NCBI GenBank assembly: GCA_964440735.1
Contig: CAYTTK010000065.1
Coordinates: forward strand, 1-15,045
Direction: 5' to 3'
Length of the DNA stretch: 15,045 bases
From: CAZBWE01 sp964440735
GTDB lineage: Bacteria > Planctomycetota > Phycisphaerae > Sedimentisphaerales > Anaerobacaceae
Positions 1 through 6,065 of the stretch are shown one piece after another. The notes below the pieces were generated by a model. It saw nothing but the letters and a program-made list of their open reading frames with translations, did no database searches and was not told the DNA's origin. Each line of letters opens with the position of its first letter. The first letter of the stretch is position 1. The position numbers and the translations under genes were made by a program.

Positions 1-1728
1 GTCTGGAGACAGGGACAAAAATACAACCTGCCTTGCCTTTGTTTTGTGAACAAGATGGATAAAACCGGTGCCGATTTCGAGATGTCTGTTGAGAGTATTC
101 GAGATAAACTCCTCGCCAATCCAATTTTGTTGCAGATTCCTATCGGTGCCAAAGACTCTTTTGCCGGAATAATCGACCTGATTAAATTCAAGGCGGTTTT
201 CTACAAGACCGAAAAGCTGGGAGCAACTTTTGAAGAGACAGAAATCCCCGCCGAATTGAAACGCACCGCAAATAAGCATAGACATCAGATGATTGAGCTT
301 GCAGCCGAACACGATGAACAGATGATGGACCTCTACGTCCACGACAAGCCAATTGATGCTGAAATGATTGATAGAGCGATTAGAAAAGCAACTTTGGCCA
401 GCAAGCTTTATCCGGTGTTTGTTGGTTCTGCTTTGAAGTATATTGGCGTGCAGAGGTTGCTTGATGGTGTAGTGAAGTATTTGCCCTCTCCGTTGGATAA
501 ACCCGAAATTGTTGGGTATAGACCGACTGATAAAAGTAAGAAGATATCGGTTAAATGCGATAAAAATGCAAGCCTTGTTGCACTTGCTTTTAAGATTACC
601 GCTGATGTGCACGGCGATTTGACCTTTCTAAGGATTTATCAGGGGACACTTAAGTCCGGCAAAAGGGTATTAAACACAAATCGCGACAAGAAAGAAAATA
701 TCACCAGGATATTTGAGATGCATGCCAACGAGCGGAAAATTTTGGACTCAGCTGCTGCCGGCGATATCGTGGCAGTCGTGGGCCTAAAGCAAACCCTTAC
801 CGGCGATACGATTTGTGATACAAAGAACCCTGTTAGCTTGCCAAGCATTACATTCCCTCATACGGTTATGAGCATGTCGATTGAACCCAGAACATCAGCA
901 GAGAAAGCAAAGTTGGCAGATGCACTGGCCGATTTGAGACGCGAGGACCCGACCTTTGAAATTAAAATAGACAGTGAGACAGGACAAACAATCATTAGCG
1001 GAATGGGTGAATTGCATTTGGAAATCCTCCAGCATAAACTTGTAACAGAAAAAGGAGTTAATGTCAGAGTCAGCAAGCCAAAGGTTGCCTACAAGGAAGC
1101 TATTACGAAATCGGCTGAGGCGGAGGGTAAATTCATACGACAGACAGGTGGTCGCGGCCAATATGGTCACGTTGTTTTGATAGTTGAGCCGGTATTTACA
1201 GAAGACGGCCACTACAGCAGCGACATTGAATTTGAGAGCAGGGTGGGATTTGACATTGTGCCGAGGGAATATATTCCTGCCGTAGAAGCCGGAGTCAGGG
1301 ATGCGTTGGGAAGTGGGGTGCTGGCTGGCTTTCCTGTTATAGGGGTCAGAGTTATACTAATAGACGGTTCGTTTCATTCAGTTGATTCTTCGGCTCTGGC
1401 TTTTGAGCAGGCCGCTGCAATTGCAATAGAAAAGGTGGTTAAAAATGCAGGTCCGGTTTTACTTGAGCCCATAATGCGGCTTCAGGTAATAGTCCCAGAA
1501 GCTGCTTTTGGGGCGGTTCAGGGCAATTTGCTTGGAAAAAGGGGCCTAATCACAGATTGTCAGGTGCATGGAAATAGACGGGTAATCGACGCCAAGGTTC
1601 CTCTGGTGGAAATGTTTGGCTATTCTACTGAAATTAGAAGTGCTACGGCCGGAAGAGGAACTTTTACAATGGAACCGCTGAATTACGAGAAAATCCCGGA
1701 GCAAATAGCCAAACAGATTATCCTTTAA
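1..1728 (+). CDS. fusA: Elongation factor G (EF-G), 5'-truncated by window edge
   Basis: EF-G is the GTPase that translocates tRNA and mRNA on the ribosome. The frame is open from base 1. It begins inside the G domain (VWRQGQKYNL) and reaches the G4 motif NKMD at residues 17-20, so about 120-125 residues (P-loop, switch regions) lie outside the window. The GTG at base 46 is internal and is not the start. The 575 residues seen match a family of about 700. Domain III shows GMGELHLEI (near base 1000). Domain IV starts with GGRGQYGH (near base 1147), and its tip has DGSFHSVDSS, with the His at 1375-1377 corresponding to E. coli His583. The end (MFGYSTEIRSATAGRGTF, then EQIAKQIIL) is a normal domain V terminus. 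Planctomycetes and spirochetes often carry several EF-G paralogues. I cannot say which subtype this is, but the position beside the S10 operon favours the main housekeeping copy. Confidence 0.97.
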   Translation, partial: VWRQGQKYNLPCLCFVNKMDKTGADFEMSVESIRDKLLANPILLQIPIGAKDSFAGIIDLIKFKAVFYKTEKLGATFEETEIPAELKRTANKHRHQMIELAAEHDEQMMDLYVHDKPIDAEMIDRAIRKATLASKLYPVFVGSALKYIGVQRLLDGVVKYLPSPLDKPEIVGYRPTDKSKKISVKCDKNASLVALAFKITADVHGDLTFLRIYQGTLKSGKRVLNTNRDKKENITRIFEMHANERKILDSAAAGDIVAVVGLKQTLTGDTICDTKNPVSLPSITFPHTVMSMSIEPRTSAEKAKLADALADLRREDPTFEIKIDSETGQTIISGMGELHLEILQHKLVTEKGVNVRVSKPKVAYKEAITKSAEAEGKFIRQTGGRGQYGHVVLIVEPVFTEDGHYSSDIEFESRVGFDIVPREYIPAVEAGVRDALGSGVLAGFPVIGVRVILIDGSFHSVDSSALAFEQAAAIAIEKVVKNAGPVLLEPIMRLQVIVPEAAFGAVQGNLLGKRGLITDCQVHGNRRVIDAKVPLVEMFGYSTEIRSATAGRGTFTMEPLNYEKIPEQIAKQIIL

Positions 1729-1734
1729 CAGGCC

Positions 1735-1785
1735 AAAAAAAACCATTATTTTACGGCTGGGAAGCCTGAAATTGATGTTTTTTTT
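1735..1785 (+). terminator. Possible weak terminator after fusA
   Basis: An A8 tract (1735-1742) and a T8 tract (1778-1785) flank a small stem, GGCT (1755-1758) with AGCC (1763-1766) and loop GGGA. The A and T tracts can also pair with each other. The GC stem is short and lies about 11 bases before the T tract, so this is not a textbook intrinsic terminator. Its place directly after the fusA stop and just before a promoter-like site makes partial termination reasonable. Confidence 0.4.
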
Positions 1786-1817
1786 ATATTTATACAAAGA
1801 TTTTTGCCGATTTTTTA

Positions 1818-1846
1818 TTGACTATAAATGATTTATGTGATATTCC
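1818..1846 (+). promoter_or_regulatory. Candidate distal promoter for the S10 operon
   Basis: The -35-like TTGACT (1818-1823) is followed, after 17 bp, by a -10-like TATTCC (1841-1846). TG at 1838-1839 gives an extended -10 form. The -35 is good and the -10 is poor (TAT conserved). A transcript from here would carry both leader hairpins in a 5' UTR of more than 430 bases. Confidence 0.35.
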
Positions 1847-1994
1847 TACAAGATTCAGCCGTAGCGAGCATGGTCAGAGATGACTTTGCGTTAGCCAGTT
1901 GGGCTGTGGCACATCTGTGATTTGGTGGTCAAGGATGGTTTATTAAGTAGTTTTAATGTAGAGGGTTACGCCAGAGCTGTAAAAGGCTTTGGAA

Positions 1995-2011
1995 GGGCTG
2001 AAAATCGGCCC
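1995..2011 (+). promoter_or_regulatory. Small GC hairpin in rpsJ leader
   Basis: GGGCTG (1995-2000) pairs with CGGCCC (2006-2011), with one G.U pair and loop AAAAT. It lies 17 bases before the large hairpin, so the two may form one structured leader. No T tract follows, so it is not a terminator. Confidence 0.45.
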
Positions 2012-2028
2012 GAACCCGAAATCTTTAA

Positions 2029-2092
2029 GGAAGGCGATGTTTTGTTGATAATCGATGAAATTACAATTGATTATCAATAAAACGGCCTTTCC
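2029..2092 (+). promoter_or_regulatory. Long stem-loop in rpsJ leader (26 bp)
   Basis: The inner stem pairs 2038-2056 with 2066-2084, 19 bp including three G.U pairs, and closes a 9-base loop (GAAATTACA). After a 2-base bulge (2036-2037) the stem continues with AAGGC/GCCTT (2031-2035 with 2085-2089), then GG/CC (2029-2030 with 2091-2092) past one bulged T. All three non-Watson-Crick pairs are G.U on the + strand and would be A.C on the other strand, which favours a + strand RNA. No T tract follows. Possible roles are a binding site for an autoregulating r-protein (L4 in E. coli), an RNase III site, or an inserted inverted-repeat element. Confidence 0.6.
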
Positions 2093-2160
2093 TGCCCAAA
2101 ATCAACAAAAGTAGATTTGGCGACAAGAGAAAAACTATCTGCTACGGGTAAATTTTTGTT

Positions 2161-2188
2161 TTGATTTTAATTTGTAAGTTGATATATT
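2161..2188 (+). promoter_or_regulatory. Candidate proximal promoter for rpsJ and the S10 operon
   Basis: TTGATT (2161-2166), a 16-bp spacer, then TATATT (2183-2188) preceded by TG at 2180-2181 (extended -10). The -10 matches the sigma70 consensus at five of six positions. Transcription would begin near 2195, leaving about 90 bases before the rpsJ ATG. It lies downstream of the long hairpin, so transcripts from here would lack that structure. Confidence 0.5.
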
Positions 2189-2286
2189 ACAAACTCTTAT
2201 AGGCGTTAAAGTTTTAAATAAGTTGGTTGGCTGTTTTTTTTCGTAATTAAATCGTCTCTGCGAAATTAAGGACGTAGGGAAAATTT

Positions 2287-2601
2287 ATGGCTACTGAAAC
2301 CGAACGAATAAGAATCAGAATGGAGGCCTATGACCACAGGGCTCTTGATGCATCTGCCAAGGAGATAGTAGAGCATGCTCGAAAGACCAATGCTCGTGTC
2401 AGCGGTCCGATTCCATTGCCAACGCGTATCGAAAGATACACAGTATTGCGAAGTCCGCATATTGATAAAAAATCGCGTGAGCAGTTTGAACTGAGGACTC
2501 ATAAACGACTGATTGATATTCACGAGGCAAATGCACGAACGGTTGAAGTATTGAACCGTTTGGTGGTACCAGCGGGGGTCTTTGTAAGGATAAAAGCGTA
2601 A
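2287..2601 (+). CDS. rpsJ: Ribosomal protein S10 (30S)
   Basis: S10 is a 30S head protein that also serves as NusE in antitermination complexes. The 104-residue length is normal (about 102-105). The family core SPHIDKKSREQFELRTHKRL lies near residues 56-75, and the protein ends in the usual beta strand (VVPAGVFVRIKA). The ATG at 2287 follows AAGGA (2268-2272) and TAGGGA (2275-2280); the second has the better spacing. It is the first gene after the long leader, so it is probably the promoter-proximal gene of the S10 transcript. rplC follows after 22 bp. Confidence 0.98.
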   Translation: MATETERIRIRMEAYDHRALDASAKEIVEHARKTNARVSGPIPLPTRIERYTVLRSPHIDKKSREQFELRTHKRLIDIHEANARTVEVLNRLVVPAGVFVRIKA

Positions 2602-2623
2602 TCCGGAAGAATACAGGCGGCGA

Positions 2624-3313
2624 GTGGCGAAAATGCCAATGTTATTAGGGAAAAAAGTTGGAATGACTCAAGTCTATGGCAAATCGGGTAAGTTGCTGCC
2701 CGTTACGGTCATACAAGCCGGTCCTTGTATCATTATGCAGGTCAAAACGACCGAGACCGATGGCTACAACGCAGTGCAACTGGGCTTCGATGATATAAAA
2801 CCCTCTCGCAGAAAAAATCCCCGCATAGGACATTCCAAGAAAGCAAAAACAGAACCGAAGAAGCTCATCAGGGAAATGCGGCTGTCGAATAATGTTGTGC
2901 CAGAGTACAAAATTGGAGATTCATTTACGGTCACGGTCTTTGCTGAGAATGAATATGTCGATATTGTAGGTACAAGTAAGGGCAAGGGCTTTACAGGTGT
3001 GATGAAGCGGCATGGTTTTGGTGGTTTTCCTGCCTCGCACGGCACGGAACGAAAACACAGGGCAGCCGGTTCGATAGCAAGTTTCGGCACCGACCGCGGC
3101 CATGGCGGTAACATCAAGAAGGGCAAGAAAATGGCTGGACATATGGGCAACTGTAAGGTTACTGCAAAGAACCATCGGCTTATAGCAATAGATGAGCAGA
3201 AAAACTTATTAGTCGTCAAGGGTTCTGTGCCGGGTCCCGCTGATGGCTATTGTATCATCCGCAGCGCCAAAGTCAAAAAGCAGGCGCCGGATGCGCCGCA
3301 AGAGACAAAGTAA
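2624..3313 (+). CDS. rplC: Ribosomal protein L3 (50S)
   Basis: L3 is an early-assembling 50S protein whose central loop reaches toward the peptidyl-transferase centre. The start is uncertain: GTG at 2624 (MAKMPMLLGKK), ATG at 2633 or ATG at 2639, all in frame. LLGKKVGMTQVY is the conserved N-terminus. The signature region GTSKGKGFTGVMKRHGFGG spans residues 116-134. The central loop (residues 149-170, GSIASFG to KKGKKM) is about four residues longer than in E. coli and has no glutamine, so the Gln150 that PrmB methylates in E. coli has no evident counterpart. The short C-terminal tail (KKQAPDAPQETK) is polar. The TAA stop overlaps the rplD ATG by one base (TAATG), suggesting translational coupling. 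Confidence 0.97.
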   Translation: MAKMPMLLGKKVGMTQVYGKSGKLLPVTVIQAGPCIIMQVKTTETDGYNAVQLGFDDIKPSRRKNPRIGHSKKAKTEPKKLIREMRLSNNVVPEYKIGDSFTVTVFAENEYVDIVGTSKGKGFTGVMKRHGFGGFPASHGTERKHRAAGSIASFGTDRGHGGNIKKGKKMAGHMGNCKVTAKNHRLIAIDEQKNLLVVKGSVPGPADGYCIIRSAKVKKQAPDAPQETK

Positions 3314-3951
3314 TGATAAATTTAACCATTTACAACAAAGATGGGCAGGAAGTCGAAAGCTTAAAAATCGATGAGTCGGTTTTTGGCGGCAGGGTGAGGT
3401 ATTCTTTGCTTAAGCAGGCGATTGTTATGTATCACGCCAACAAGCGCGTTGGGACAGCCATAACCAAAAGTAGGAGTATGGTGGACGGCTCAACCAGGAA
3501 GATATACAGGCAAAAGCATACCGGCTTTGCCAGGGCTGGAACCGTCAGGACCGGAAAGCGGGTCGGCGGTGGTGTAATCTTTGCCAAAATCGCAAGAGAC
3601 TTTAGTCAGCGTATGCCTAAAAAGCAGAGAAGATTGGCCAGAGATTCAGCAATTTTGGCAAAACTTTTGAGTAATAATGTTGTTGTGCTTGAGGAGCTGA
3701 GTTTTGATAAACCCAGGACCAAGGATTTTGTGGGCATTCTTGATAACTTGAAAATCCATCGAAGTTGTCTCGTGGCGAATAGTGATTATAACGAAAACCT
3801 TTACAAATCAGTTAAAAATATTCCGAGAGTTTCTGTTATGCCTGTAGCTGAGTTGAACGCTGGCGACATCTGCAGCTGTCATAAAATGCTGTTTACCAAA
3901 GAGGCCTTTTTATCTCTTTTAAACAGAGAACGGAGTGATGAGAGTCGATAG
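3313..3951 (+). CDS. rplD: Ribosomal protein L4 (50S)
   Basis: L4 binds 23S rRNA and lines the exit tunnel. In E. coli it also represses the S10 operon through its mRNA leader, which makes the structured leader upstream here relevant. I place the start at ATG 3313, overlapping the rplC stop. The frame is open further upstream to 3250, but that part lies inside rplC and is not L4-like. The 212 residues compare with 201 in E. coli. The tunnel loop, around residues 45-90, contains STRKIYRQKHTGFARAG, matching the family's basic R-Q-K-x-T-G-x-A-R pattern. It continues as VGGGVIFAKIARDFSQRMPK. The GTG of rplW follows after 8 bp. Confidence 0.97.
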   Translation: MINLTIYNKDGQEVESLKIDESVFGGRVRYSLLKQAIVMYHANKRVGTAITKSRSMVDGSTRKIYRQKHTGFARAGTVRTGKRVGGGVIFAKIARDFSQRMPKKQRRLARDSAILAKLLSNNVVVLEELSFDKPRTKDFVGILDNLKIHRSCLVANSDYNENLYKSVKNIPRVSVMPVAELNAGDICSCHKMLFTKEAFLSLLNRERSDESR

Positions 3952-3959
3952 GTGTTGAT

Positions 3960-4238
3960 GTGGAAGATTATAATATAATAATTCGGCCTTTAATTACAGA
4001 ACAAGGGACACACCTTGCCAGCACAAAAGGTGCATATCCTTTTGAGGTAAACAAAAGAGCCAATAAGACACAAGTAAAAAATGCGGTGGAAAAGCTATAT
4101 AATGTCAAGGTAAACAAGATAAGAACAGCCAACTACAAAGGCAAACAACGCCGTAGAGGCAGAAACTCTGGTACCACATCGAGTTGGAAAAAAGCCGTTG
4201 TGTATTTAGAGCCGGATTATCATATAGATTTGTTCTAA
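3960..4238 (+). CDS. rplW: Ribosomal protein L23 (50S)
   Basis: L23 sits at the tunnel exit and is a docking site for trigger factor and SRP. It has 92 residues (E. coli 100). The IIRPLITEQGTHLA start, the basic YKGKQRRRGRNSG loop (about residues 59-71) and the SSWKKAVVYLEP strand are typical. The start is GTG at 3960. The overlapping ATG at 3958 is out of frame and stops after a few codons. AGGTG at 3950-3954 gives modest ribosome-binding support. The protein is slightly short at both ends but has no missing core. Confidence 0.96.
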   Translation: MEDYNIIIRPLITEQGTHLASTKGAYPFEVNKRANKTQVKNAVEKLYNVKVNKIRTANYKGKQRRRGRNSGTTSSWKKAVVYLEPDYHIDLF

Positions 4239-4256
4239 TTACGAGTTTTGTAAGTT

Positions 4257-5108
4257 ATGGGTATTCGAGTTTATAGGCCAACAAGTGCAGGACGCAGGGA
4301 CAGCTCAGTGAATGATTACACTGAGTTGACGACCGACAAGCCCGAAAAGTCGCTCTGCGTAAGGATAAAGAAGACCGGTGGAAGAAATTTTACCGGCATG
4401 ACCACCGCCCGCTTTAGAGGTGGCGGAGCAAGAAAAATTTATCGATTTATTGACTTTAAGCGCAATAAGGATGGCGTCCCTGCGAAAGTATCAACGATTG
4501 AATATGACCCGAATAGAAACTGTTTTATATCCCTGTTGCACTATGCGGACGGTGAGAAAAGGTATATATTAACACCATTGGGTATCAAAATCGGGGACCG
4601 GGTCGAAAGTGGTGCCTCTTGTGAGCCTAAGATTGGCAATGCCATGCCGATGGAGGCGATTCCTGCCGGCATTCAGATTCACAATATCGAAATGACTGCT
4701 GGCCAGGGTGGAAAACTGGTTAGAGGCGCCGGCAACTCTGCAAGAATTATGGCCAAAGAAGGTAATTGGGTTACCATTGTTTTGCCGAGTGGCGAAATGC
4801 GAATGCTTCGCAAAGAGTGCCGTGCAACTATTGGCCAACTTAGTAATCCCGACTACCAGAATATTAAGCTTGGTAAGGCCGGACGGAAGCGCCATACAGG
4901 CCGCAGACCGCATGTAAGAGGTGTGGCGATGAACCCCGTTTCTCACCCGTTGGGTGGCGGAGAAGGCCGTCGAGGCGGCGGACGGCACCCCTGTTCGCCC
5001 ACCGGTTTACTGGCGAAAGGTGGTAAGACAAGAAACCCCAGAAATCCAAGTAATAAGAAGATTATTCGAAGACGCAAGAGTAAAAGGCAAAAACAGTTAT
5101 TTCTGTAA
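4257..5108 (+). CDS. rplB: Ribosomal protein L2 (50S)
   Basis: L2 is a core 50S protein needed for subunit association and peptidyl-transferase activity. It has 283 residues (E. coli 273). The N-terminal OB-like and SH3-like domains are intact (GRNFTGMTTARFRGGG; NIEMTAGQGGKLVRGAGNSA). The C-terminal signature reads VRGVAMNPVSHPLGGGEGR. The essential His (E. coli His229, mature numbering) is present as His230. The preceding, normally acidic Asp is Ser229, and the second His of the usual DHPH is Leu232. The GRHPCSPTGLLAKGGKTR segment after it resembles L2 proteins I associate with Planctomycetota. The ATG has no clear Shine-Dalgarno. The next gap is 62 bp. Confidence 0.98.
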   Translation: MGIRVYRPTSAGRRDSSVNDYTELTTDKPEKSLCVRIKKTGGRNFTGMTTARFRGGGARKIYRFIDFKRNKDGVPAKVSTIEYDPNRNCFISLLHYADGEKRYILTPLGIKIGDRVESGASCEPKIGNAMPMEAIPAGIQIHNIEMTAGQGGKLVRGAGNSARIMAKEGNWVTIVLPSGEMRMLRKECRATIGQLSNPDYQNIKLGKAGRKRHTGRRPHVRGVAMNPVSHPLGGGEGRRGGGRHPCSPTGLLAKGGKTRNPRNPSNKKIIRRRKSKRQKQLFL

Positions 5109-5170
5109 TTTCGTTATGTGTTGTGCTGAAATAGTACGTAATATGATATAAACAATACGAGACATAAAAA

Positions 5171-5440
5171 ATGGGAAGATCTCTTAAGAAAGGACCATAC
5201 GTAGATGATAGGTTGTTTGTCAAGGTCAGCAAACAAATAACTTCCGGTTCAAAGGACCCGATCAAGACCTGGTCGAGAAGATGCACAATCATCCCGGAGT
5301 TCGTTGGCTATACGTTTTTGATACATAACGGGAAGATATTTAATAAGGTTTTTGTTACCGAGGATATGGTTGGACATAAGCTGGGTGAATTTTCGCTCAC
5401 AAGAACATTTAAGGGTCATTCGAGCAAGAGAATAACGTAA
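5171..5440 (+). CDS. rpsS: Ribosomal protein S19 (30S)
   Basis: S19 is a 30S head protein that forms a complex with S13 and contacts the A-site tRNA region. It has 89 residues (E. coli 92). GRSLKKGPYVDDRL at the start, KTWSRRCTIIPEFVGYTF in the middle, and GHKLGEFSLTRTFKGHSS at the end are all diagnostic. The ATG at 5171 is preceded by a single ACGAGAC heptamer (5157-5163) and an A-rich stretch. There is no strong Shine-Dalgarno. The 62-bp gap before it contains a weak promoter-like stretch that I did not accept. Confidence 0.97.
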   Translation: MGRSLKKGPYVDDRLFVKVSKQITSGSKDPIKTWSRRCTIIPEFVGYTFLIHNGKIFNKVFVTEDMVGHKLGEFSLTRTFKGHSSKRIT

Positions 5441-5460
5441 TATGCGTGACCCGAGGAGCG

Positions 5461-5488
5461 ACGGGGCACGATTGACGAGATATGACAA
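5461..5488 (+). repeat. Degenerate 7-bp-period repeat before rplV
   Basis: The bases divide into heptamers ACGGGGC, ACGATTG, ACGAGAT and ATGACAA, ending directly at the rplV ATG (5489). The pattern is degenerate here but shares words with the clearer arrays before rplN and rpsH. Confidence 0.4.
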
Positions 5489-6037
5489 ATGTTAAGTGCT
5501 GATAAGTTAAAACAGCTTTGCAAGCAGAGGCAGATGAGTGCCGAGCAGTTGGCCAACCAGCTTGTCGGGGGAAGATTTGATGAGAAACAGGCAACTGCAG
5601 CTATTAAAAACTGGCAAAAAGGCCTTTTTAAGCCCAATCCGCGTAGAGAAGATGTCCACCGTCTCGCTGCTGCTTTATCTGTTCAGGAGAACGATTTGGT
5701 TGACTGGCGTTCGTCTTATCGCTTTGCTCCGATTTCACCCAGAAAAGCGAGATTGGTTACACAATTGATAGCTGGCCGAAATGTCCAGGACGCGATGGAT
5801 ATCTTGAAGTTCACAAGAAAACGTGCCGCAGAGATGATTGACAAGGTTCTAAAGGCTGCCGTAGCCGATGCTGATGAGCAGCAGGCCAACGTTGATAATC
5901 TTTATGTAAGCTGTGCTAGGATCGATGATGCAGGAATTCGCATTGCGACAAAAAGATTCAGGCCAAAGGACAGAGGACGTGCGCACCCGATTCACAAAAA
6001 GGCCTGTCATATACATATAACAGTAACGCAAACATAA
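5489..6037 (+). CDS. rplV: Ribosomal protein L22 with N-terminal XRE-like helix-turn-helix
   Basis: L22 lines the exit tunnel and contacts all 23S rRNA domains. Its usual length is about 110 residues, but this product has 182. The L22 core is residues 73-182: SYRFAPISPRKARLVTQLIAG, then the tunnel hairpin ending KRFRPKDRGRAHPI, which seems about three residues longer than in E. coli. Residues 1-72 look like a Cro/CI-type HTH. A first helix (LKQLCKQRQ) is followed by MSAEQLANQL, a loop longer than usual by about seven residues, and AIKNWQKGLFKPNPRREDVHRLAAALSV. The conserved W-x-x-G, Pro and L-A-x-x-L positions are in place. A TGA lies in frame at 5483-5485, so ATG 5489 is the furthest start. 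Inside the gene, AGGAGA (5685-5690) followed by TTG 5696 could start a 113-residue canonical L22. The extension could be a structural add-on or a nucleic-acid-binding module. Confidence 0.95.
   Translation: MLSADKLKQLCKQRQMSAEQLANQLVGGRFDEKQATAAIKNWQKGLFKPNPRREDVHRLAAALSVQENDLVDWRSSYRFAPISPRKARLVTQLIAGRNVQDAMDILKFTRKRAAEMIDKVLKAAVADADEQQANVDNLYVSCARIDDAGIRIATKRFRPKDRGRAHPIHKKACHIHITVTQT
5685..5698 (+). promoter_or_regulatory. Possible internal ribosome binding site and TTG start in rplV
   Basis: AGGAGA at 5685-5690 is followed five bases later by an in-frame TTG (5696-5698), codon 70 of rplV. The product would start at the domain junction and give a normal-sized L22. The match to the anti-Shine-Dalgarno is better than the one before the first ATG (5489). 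It also encodes Gln-Glu-Asn of the HTH, so a chance match is possible. Confidence 0.4.
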
Positions 6038-6065
6038 GAATGAAGCAGTGATAAAATAAGATATT

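Larger units (their letters stand above)
1729..2286 (+). other. 558-bp non-coding leader between fusA and rpsJ
   Basis: This is the only gap over 300 bp in the window. I see no credible gene in it, and tuf, which often sits here, is absent. In order it holds a weak terminator-like A8/T8 structure after fusA (1735-1785), a promoter-like site (1818-1846), a small GC hairpin (1995-2011), a 26-bp hairpin (2029-2092), a better promoter-like site (2161-2188), a T8 tract without a stem (2234-2241), and the rpsJ ribosome binding region. This arrangement fits an independently initiated S10 operon with a long structured 5' leader. The only reading frame of note (1922-2080, 52 codons, starting at TTG or GTG) resembles nothing I know, and its end coincides with the hairpin. 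Confidence 0.8.

Noticed and set aside
46..48. GTG as the start of EF-G
   Set aside because: The frame is open and clearly EF-G-like back to base 1, and a start here would remove most of the GTPase domain.
1922..2080. 52-codon open frame in the leader (TTG/GTG start, ending IDEITIDYQ)
   Set aside because: No ATG, no Shine-Dalgarno, no resemblance to a known protein, and its 3' part coincides with the long hairpin, which better explains the sequence.
2234..2241. T8 tract before rpsJ as an attenuator terminator
   Set aside because: Only a four-pair, mostly G.U stem can be drawn in front of it, so there is no supported terminator hairpin.
2764..3219. 151-codon open frame on the - strand within rplC
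   Set aside because: It is fully antisense to a conserved ribosomal gene, its product resembles nothing, and it has no separate regulatory signals.
3250..3312. Upstream extension of L4 from 3250
   Set aside because: It lies within rplC and is not L4-like; ATG 3313 overlapping the rplC stop gives a normal L4 N-terminus.
4569..4988. 139-codon open frame on the - strand within rplB
   Set aside because: Antisense shadow of L2, with no recognisable domain.
5121..5147. Internal promoter before rpsS (TTGTGC and TATGAT)
   Set aside because: The spacer is only 15 bp and the -35 match is poor; expected by chance in an AT-rich gap.
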